DNA of 64,000 nucleotides from positions 3,681,982 to 3,745,981 of the forward strand of contig CM025854.1 in the NCBI GenBank assembly GCA_003952965.2. The letters are read 5' to 3'. This DNA is from Morella rubra. Taxonomy: Eukaryota > Streptophyta > Magnoliopsida > Fagales > Myricaceae. Numbering within the stretch: the first letter of the stretch is position 1; the number at the start of each line of letters is the position of its first letter. Positions 59,272-64,000 of the stretch are shown one piece after another. Position numbers and translations under genes: made by a program. Below the pieces are notes generated by a model. That model was given only the letters and a program-made list of their open reading frames with translations. It was not told the DNA's origin and did no database searches.

Positions 59272-60432
59272 TGTTAGGGACTATTTTAGTTGGCTATACT
59301 TCACATGTAATTTAGTTTATTTCCTAAGATATTAAGGTGTTTCGAAGCTTCTATGAAGAATTGAAGATATAAGTAAAAAGCTGAGTTTTTACCCAGAAAT
59401 GTCAAGTTAGCTGGAAGTCAGACGCAAGTCAGACAGAAGCGCGATTTGGGCACTGCAGTAACAGAAGTTGGTTAGTCCGTTTATAACTAAATGGATGACG
59501 TCATGAAAGACCCAAAAAGCCCTGGACCCTCCACTTAAACCGTGAGTCACCCAGAGCTTATAACCCCTTTATTTCATTACGAAAGAGTTCAGAAAAATCA
59601 GAAAATCGTGCTTTCAACGTGAAACTTCTCTTGAATATTTCTGCCCCTTTTTTCTGAGCCTTCGTGTGTATGAACTGAGAATGGAGCCTTGAAGATAAAA
59701 CCCCTCTCTTTAGGATTCTTAGTTCAATAGATTGATCACCATTGTTATTTCCCCAAAAGAGATTCAAGATTTTCGGAGGTTGCTGAAATCTTGAAGGTCC
59801 AAGTGCCAAGTTCGTGTTTGCTGTTGTTGCGAGTTCGCAATGGAGGACGACAAGGTATGAATAGCTAGGTAAATAGTTAGCTTTTTGAATGGATGAGAGG
59901 TTCTCAATCCCTGCATTGGAGCAGATCTGAATGGTGTTTTGGGTAAGAAAACAAGTGTGTTAGACTAGGATATTGGGTATTCTTGAGTCTATGGATCACC
60001 TTGTATTTGAGTTTGAAAAGCTAGTGAAATCGTTACCTGGCCTACGGGCCCGGAGAGTTTTTTTCTCTTGGAATTTGTTTCCAAGAGATTTTCTCTTCGT
60101 AACCAAAAGATTTGTGTCTTTTGTGGTGATTGATCTATTAATATTGTTCTTGATTAAAGTGTTAATAATGTGAACTACAAGCTGAATTTTCAGGTGTTCT
60201 TGTTTTAAAGAATCTTGGATATAGATTCGAAATTAATTGATTTACAGTCTGCTTGATTATTTACATTGCTGTAAAACGTGTGTGTGTTGAAATTTCTGAT
60301 CTGGTTTGTGTAGTCTGTGCAGAAAAAGTCTTGTTAAATTTAAATAGTTTGAAAGATTAAGTTGCAGAACCTATTCACCCCCCCCCTCTAGGTTCGGTTG
60401 GTGTTGTATTGAGTCTTAAATCATTCCGTTCA
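59272..60432 (+). repeat. 5' LTR of a larger copia element (1161 bp)
   Basis: It starts TGTTAGGGAC and ends GTTCA, directly followed by AT and the primer site TGGTATCAGAGC. The end region 'attcacccccccc tctaggttcgg' is typical of SIRE/Maximus-type copia LTRs. The partner LTR is not in the window. Confidence 0.75.
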
Positions 60433-60434
60433 AT

Positions 60435-60446
60435 TGGTATCAGAGC
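60435..60446 (+). promoter_or_regulatory. primer-binding site (initiator Met tRNA)
   Basis: TGGTATCAGAGC matches the 3' end of the initiator Met tRNA and lies 2 bp after the LTR, as in most plant copia elements. Confidence 0.85.
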
Positions 60447-60475
60447 AGATTTGATTCTTTAGACTCAAATTATAA

Positions 60476-62030
60476 AATGGATGATTATTTTACCAATTTG
60501 GATGAGATCAAACTATGTTATAGAAAGTTAGGATGTGGATTCCTAAAATCCATAGGAAAAAGAAAGTGACTAATGGAAAAAACCAACTTTACGTCTAGGA
60601 AAGAGAAAGAGTTCTTTAATAGGTGAAAGAGAGACAGGCTGGAATAATTTCAAATGTCATTCAGTGAGGTTTATAGAATTTTAAATTGTGAAAAAGAAAA
60701 GACATTCTTTGTAAAATGAAGGAATTGTTGGAGACAAGGAAATTGATCAAAATTAAGATGAAAAACTTAAAATAGAAATGAAGAGGAGAGTTTTTTGATG
60801 ACTTATGGGAAGACAACTTGGTAAATTAGTAAACTAGTTCAAGATAAATTTAAATTAAAGTTATTCGTAAACTTATTTACTATTTTCCATTAAAAAGAGA
60901 AGAAAATACTCTTGAATTTAGATGAAAGGAAAATCCATCTTTTGAAGAAAGATCCGAAAATTAGAAGACATTTATTCTGAAAGAATTTGAAAAGAAGTTC
61001 AAAAATTTAAAAAGAATTAACAAGAAAATTGGAGTGCCAAAAATAAAGAAAAAAAGAAGCAAGAACAAGGGTTGCAATGTCATGGGTGCAAAGGATTTGG
61101 GCACTTTAAAGCTGAATGTCCTACTTACTTGAAATCGAAAGGGAAGAATGCTATGAAGACAACACTTTCAGATTCTGACATAGAGTCAAATTCCTCAGAT
61201 GCAGAAACTTCGAATAATGATAAGGTAAATTTTCTTGCATTTACATCTTCTATTAAAACTGATGAGTTTACTGATTTTGATGATGCAGAAGAAATTATCA
61301 CGAGGATGTTGATGAGCTTGAGGGCTTAAAAGAATCTTATCAAGAGTTATATGAGGAAAGTGTTAAAATTAAGAAGGAAAATGTCTTAACTCTTAAGAAA
61401 ATAGTTCTTGTTGAAAAAGAAAGAGATGAACTAGCTGAAAAGTTAGTAGAGAAAAATGCTATGATTCAAGAACTTATGACTATGAACACTTCTCTAGAAG
61501 ATCTAGCATCTAAACTATCAAAGGAGCTGGACCTAGCTAATGAACAAGCTTAAGAAATTTTCATGTGGTACCAGCAAACTTAATAAGATGCTAAGTATAG
61601 GACACGGATGGAAATAAAAGAGGATTAGGTTTTGATCATACTACAGCAGCACCATATCTTCAAACAAGGTAGTTTTTGTGCCATCTACTCAGAAAATTCA
61701 GAGTACACCCGCACCTCAAGTGAAGGTAAACAAGGTAGTCACTTCTAAAGCTCCTGTTTTGTTTAAATCTAAGTGTTTTCATTGTGGTAAAGTTGGTCAT
61801 ACTAAGCCTAAATGTTTTGATCTCTTGAGAAATGGAAAAGACATGTTTCTTCATTTTCAAATAATGTATCTAAGTCTGAATTTGATAAGTTGCTGAGTCA
61901 AGTAAGCATGTTATCTCAACAAATTCAGATTATAAATCAAAAGCTAAGTCCTGCTATTAATCAAAAATTAGTTTGGAAAAAGAAGGACATAACTTCAAGT
62001 AATGCAACTCACATTGCCTTTTAGGCAAGA
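60476..62030 (+). pseudogene. broken gag of the larger copia element
   Basis: Gag begins near ATG 60476 and is broken by many stops. A zinc knuckle CHGCKGFGHFKAECP lies at 61078-61122. An acidic part and a heptad-rich coiled coil (61320-61560, EKERDELAEKLVEKNAMIQE) follow, and a second knuckle CFHCGKVGHTKPKC lies at about 61770-61812. Two knuckles separated by a coiled coil are seen in SIRE-like copia gags. No protease or polymerase follows, so the element is truncated or nonautonomous. Confidence 0.75.
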
Positions 62031-64000
62031 AATGTTTTGTCAATAAATTCATATGTTTTTAATCATGATTAATTAGATTGAATATACTTTAGTCTTAATT
62101 TGTTTTTAGTATAACTGATTTTAGTTATATTCTAATATGTCATTAAGATTAATTTTTCAAATCTGTGATAATTCTGTAATAGCATGGAATATTTTTTTTG
62201 TTGATAGTAGTCTGCTTAGTAGTTTTCTGGAGTTTTTTTTTGATAAGTTGCAGGTACTGTTATGGTGATTGTTAGTAATGAGGATATAAAAGTCATACGC
62301 AATGTTCTTTTATGTTTTAACTGAGAAGCATGTTTTGTTTAAAGCTGTGTGTGTTCTACGACTAAAGAGAATTCGACAAATTTGAATTTTTAAGGAAAGC
62401 TGTTGGTATTTGTCAAATGCCTTAAAATAATTCGTTTGTATTTGATAAGTTAGTCACTCAATTTTTGCTTAGGAAGTTAAATAATTTTTCACCATCTAAT
62501 ATGTTATAAAAATGTTCTATATCTTATTTTGATGAGGTAATTAACATTCAGTGAATCTGAAAAATGTTAGTGAATTTATTTCAATTTCTTATTTCTCTGC
62601 AAATAATCTGAAGTTAGACGTGTACGTGAAGTTTATCTGAGGTTTTGTGCTATAGTGTATTCTGCTGAAAGAGAAGACTCAATCGGCAAAAATGGTGGAA
62701 AGAGACGAAAATTGTCTAAGTGTTGAATAATGGGTTGTGTGTAAATATCTTAGTGTGCATTCAGAATTACTAAAAAGAAAGTATAAAAGCCCAAGCACGT
62801 GATTCTTAAAGAAAAGCATTTAAGTTTAGCTTTTACGTTGAAAAAGTCTACTTTTAAAAGGTTGTGTTTTTGTCTTTTTGTCTTGTGTTTTTACCTTACT
62901 TTCCTATTATACCCTTATGAATCACTTTTACCCTAACACTTTGACGACACCACCTTTAGTTCTTCTTTTTCTCCTTGCGCCGTTTGTGTTTCTCTCAAGT
63001 ATCGTGGGTCTCCTTGTTTCTTCGTGTCTTGCTTTGTTGAATCTTTTCCACTACTTTGTTTAAGCATCTCTTAAGTCCACGACAAGGTACAAATCATCTC
63101 TCTCTCTCTTCATTTTATATTGACTAAATGCGAGATGTATGATTACTTGTGGTCTAGTGGTCCCGAAATTAGTTCGGTTGTCTCCTAGTTAATGGTTTTT
63201 GTATTTCCTTTTCTTATTGCATGTGCTTCTCACTCTATTACATGGATTCGTTAATCTAGATTAAACTTGTGCCGATTATTTGGTGAAATTGAAATCTAGT
63301 TTTTCTAAATGTCCCCTTTTTTCATATAAGCCATTTTTTTTTGAGAAATTACTTATCTATCTCATTAATAATTGCTTTTATGAAGTGTAATGGGTTAGTA
63401 ACAGTCATATTTAACTCTAAAATGTAGATTTCATTAACAAAATTGTTAGTTAGTGACAATCATTTGGGTTAAGTGGTTAAAATGATTGGGGAGATAGTTT
63501 AAATAGTTTTAAAAAATATGTGGGTCAATTAGTAAAAAAGAAATTTGCAATATTGGAAATCTAAGTTTCGGTAACCCTGTAAGCATATATTTAATGGGTC
63601 ATTCATAATAAGTTGCTTTGTAAATTCAGTTGTCATATTCTTAAGGAACATATATGATATCTTAGTTGCTTGATATACAATGTATCTTGGAGGATTGGAT
63701 AATTACAATTATGCTTGGGGTCCCATGAATATTCTGTTTATGTGTGATTTTTATAATGATAAAGTGCTGCTGTAAGTGGTTCTCTTTAAGTTCTATATGA
63801 TTTTAAAAATATGTCTATCACACGTTTATTGGTCCACGAATACTATATTGCAAGTGCTCTGATGAATTTTTGCTAAGTATTTTAATTGAGCTTTTAATGG
63901 ATGACACATGTTAGTTCATAGTATTTTCTGCTGAACTATGTTGTTCTATTTTGATGAAATTCTTAATTGGATTTTCTTGAGTGTTGTATTTTGTTCAATT
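62031..64000. other. AT-rich end of the window; possible promoter and first exon
   Basis: No known protein is seen. TATAAAAG lies at 62781-62788, followed by a T-rich leader and a donor-like CACGACAAG|GTACAA at 63085/63086, which could be a first exon of a plus-strand gene beyond the window. A 48-codon hydrophobic frame (starts MNHFYPNTLTTPPLV, near 62918) lies in that leader. It may equally be part of the copia interior. Confidence 0.3.

Noticed and set aside
63145..63180. tRNA-like A box (GTGGTCTAGTGGTC)
   Set aside because: No B box (GGTTCGANNCC) follows at the right distance.

Overview
The window looks like nuclear DNA of a flowering plant, probably a woody eudicot. Genes have short GT-AG introns and plant-specific families (a G-type lectin receptor kinase, an AGCVIII kinase, a DYW-type PPR protein, ENOD93, DUF1644). 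They lie in AT-rich DNA full of decayed LTR retrotransposons, LINE pieces, MITEs and microsatellites. The species cannot be told from the sequence. All functional statements rest on family resemblance read by eye.

Layout. 1-4440: a minus-strand gypsy-type LTR with internal tandem repeats sits inside a decayed copia element, which itself abuts a LINE ORF1-like (DUF4283) relic. 5530-9812: a minus-strand DUF1644 zinc-binding protein gene with a TATA box, a 5'UTR exon and a 2.7 kb 5'UTR intron holding a 469-bp tandem duplication. 10.8-12.4 kb: repeat DNA and a receptor-kinase relic. 13081-13935: a compact three-exon minus-strand gene for a 105-aa DnaJ-type Cys-rich protein. 14.1-18.9 kb: a cluster of DNA transposons, including a Pack-MULE (15481-16751) carrying exons of a Tim17/TMEM135-like gene, and a hAT-like element. 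20338-21179: a retroposon with target-site duplications. 23425-26784: a seven-exon G-type lectin S-receptor kinase, followed by a gag-only copia element with perfect 5-bp duplications (27200-29582). 34719-35494: a hAT-like element just upstream of an AGCVIII kinase of the PINOID2 type (35762-37470). 37.5-45.7 kb: intergenic DNA with MITEs and a SINE.

45.7-55.6 kb is the most informative part. An ENOD93 gene and the 3' end of a convergent PPR-DYW gene were duplicated in tandem. The right-hand copy is intact: a four-exon ENOD93 and a 739-aa OTP82-like PPR protein. The left-hand copy is a frameshifted ENOD93 pseudogene plus a broken PPR 3' fragment. 55.8-64 kb: an internally deleted copia element, a repeat tract, and the 5' LTR, primer-binding site and broken gag of a larger copia element.

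The host genes are unrelated single genes and do not form a pathway: an organelle RNA-editing factor, a plastid-type zinc protein, a cell-surface receptor, a growth-signalling kinase, ENOD93 and a DUF1644 protein. No convincing new biological system was seen. The observations most worth following are the ENOD93-PPR duplication, the Pack-MULE, and two copies of a short LINE-derived retroposon.
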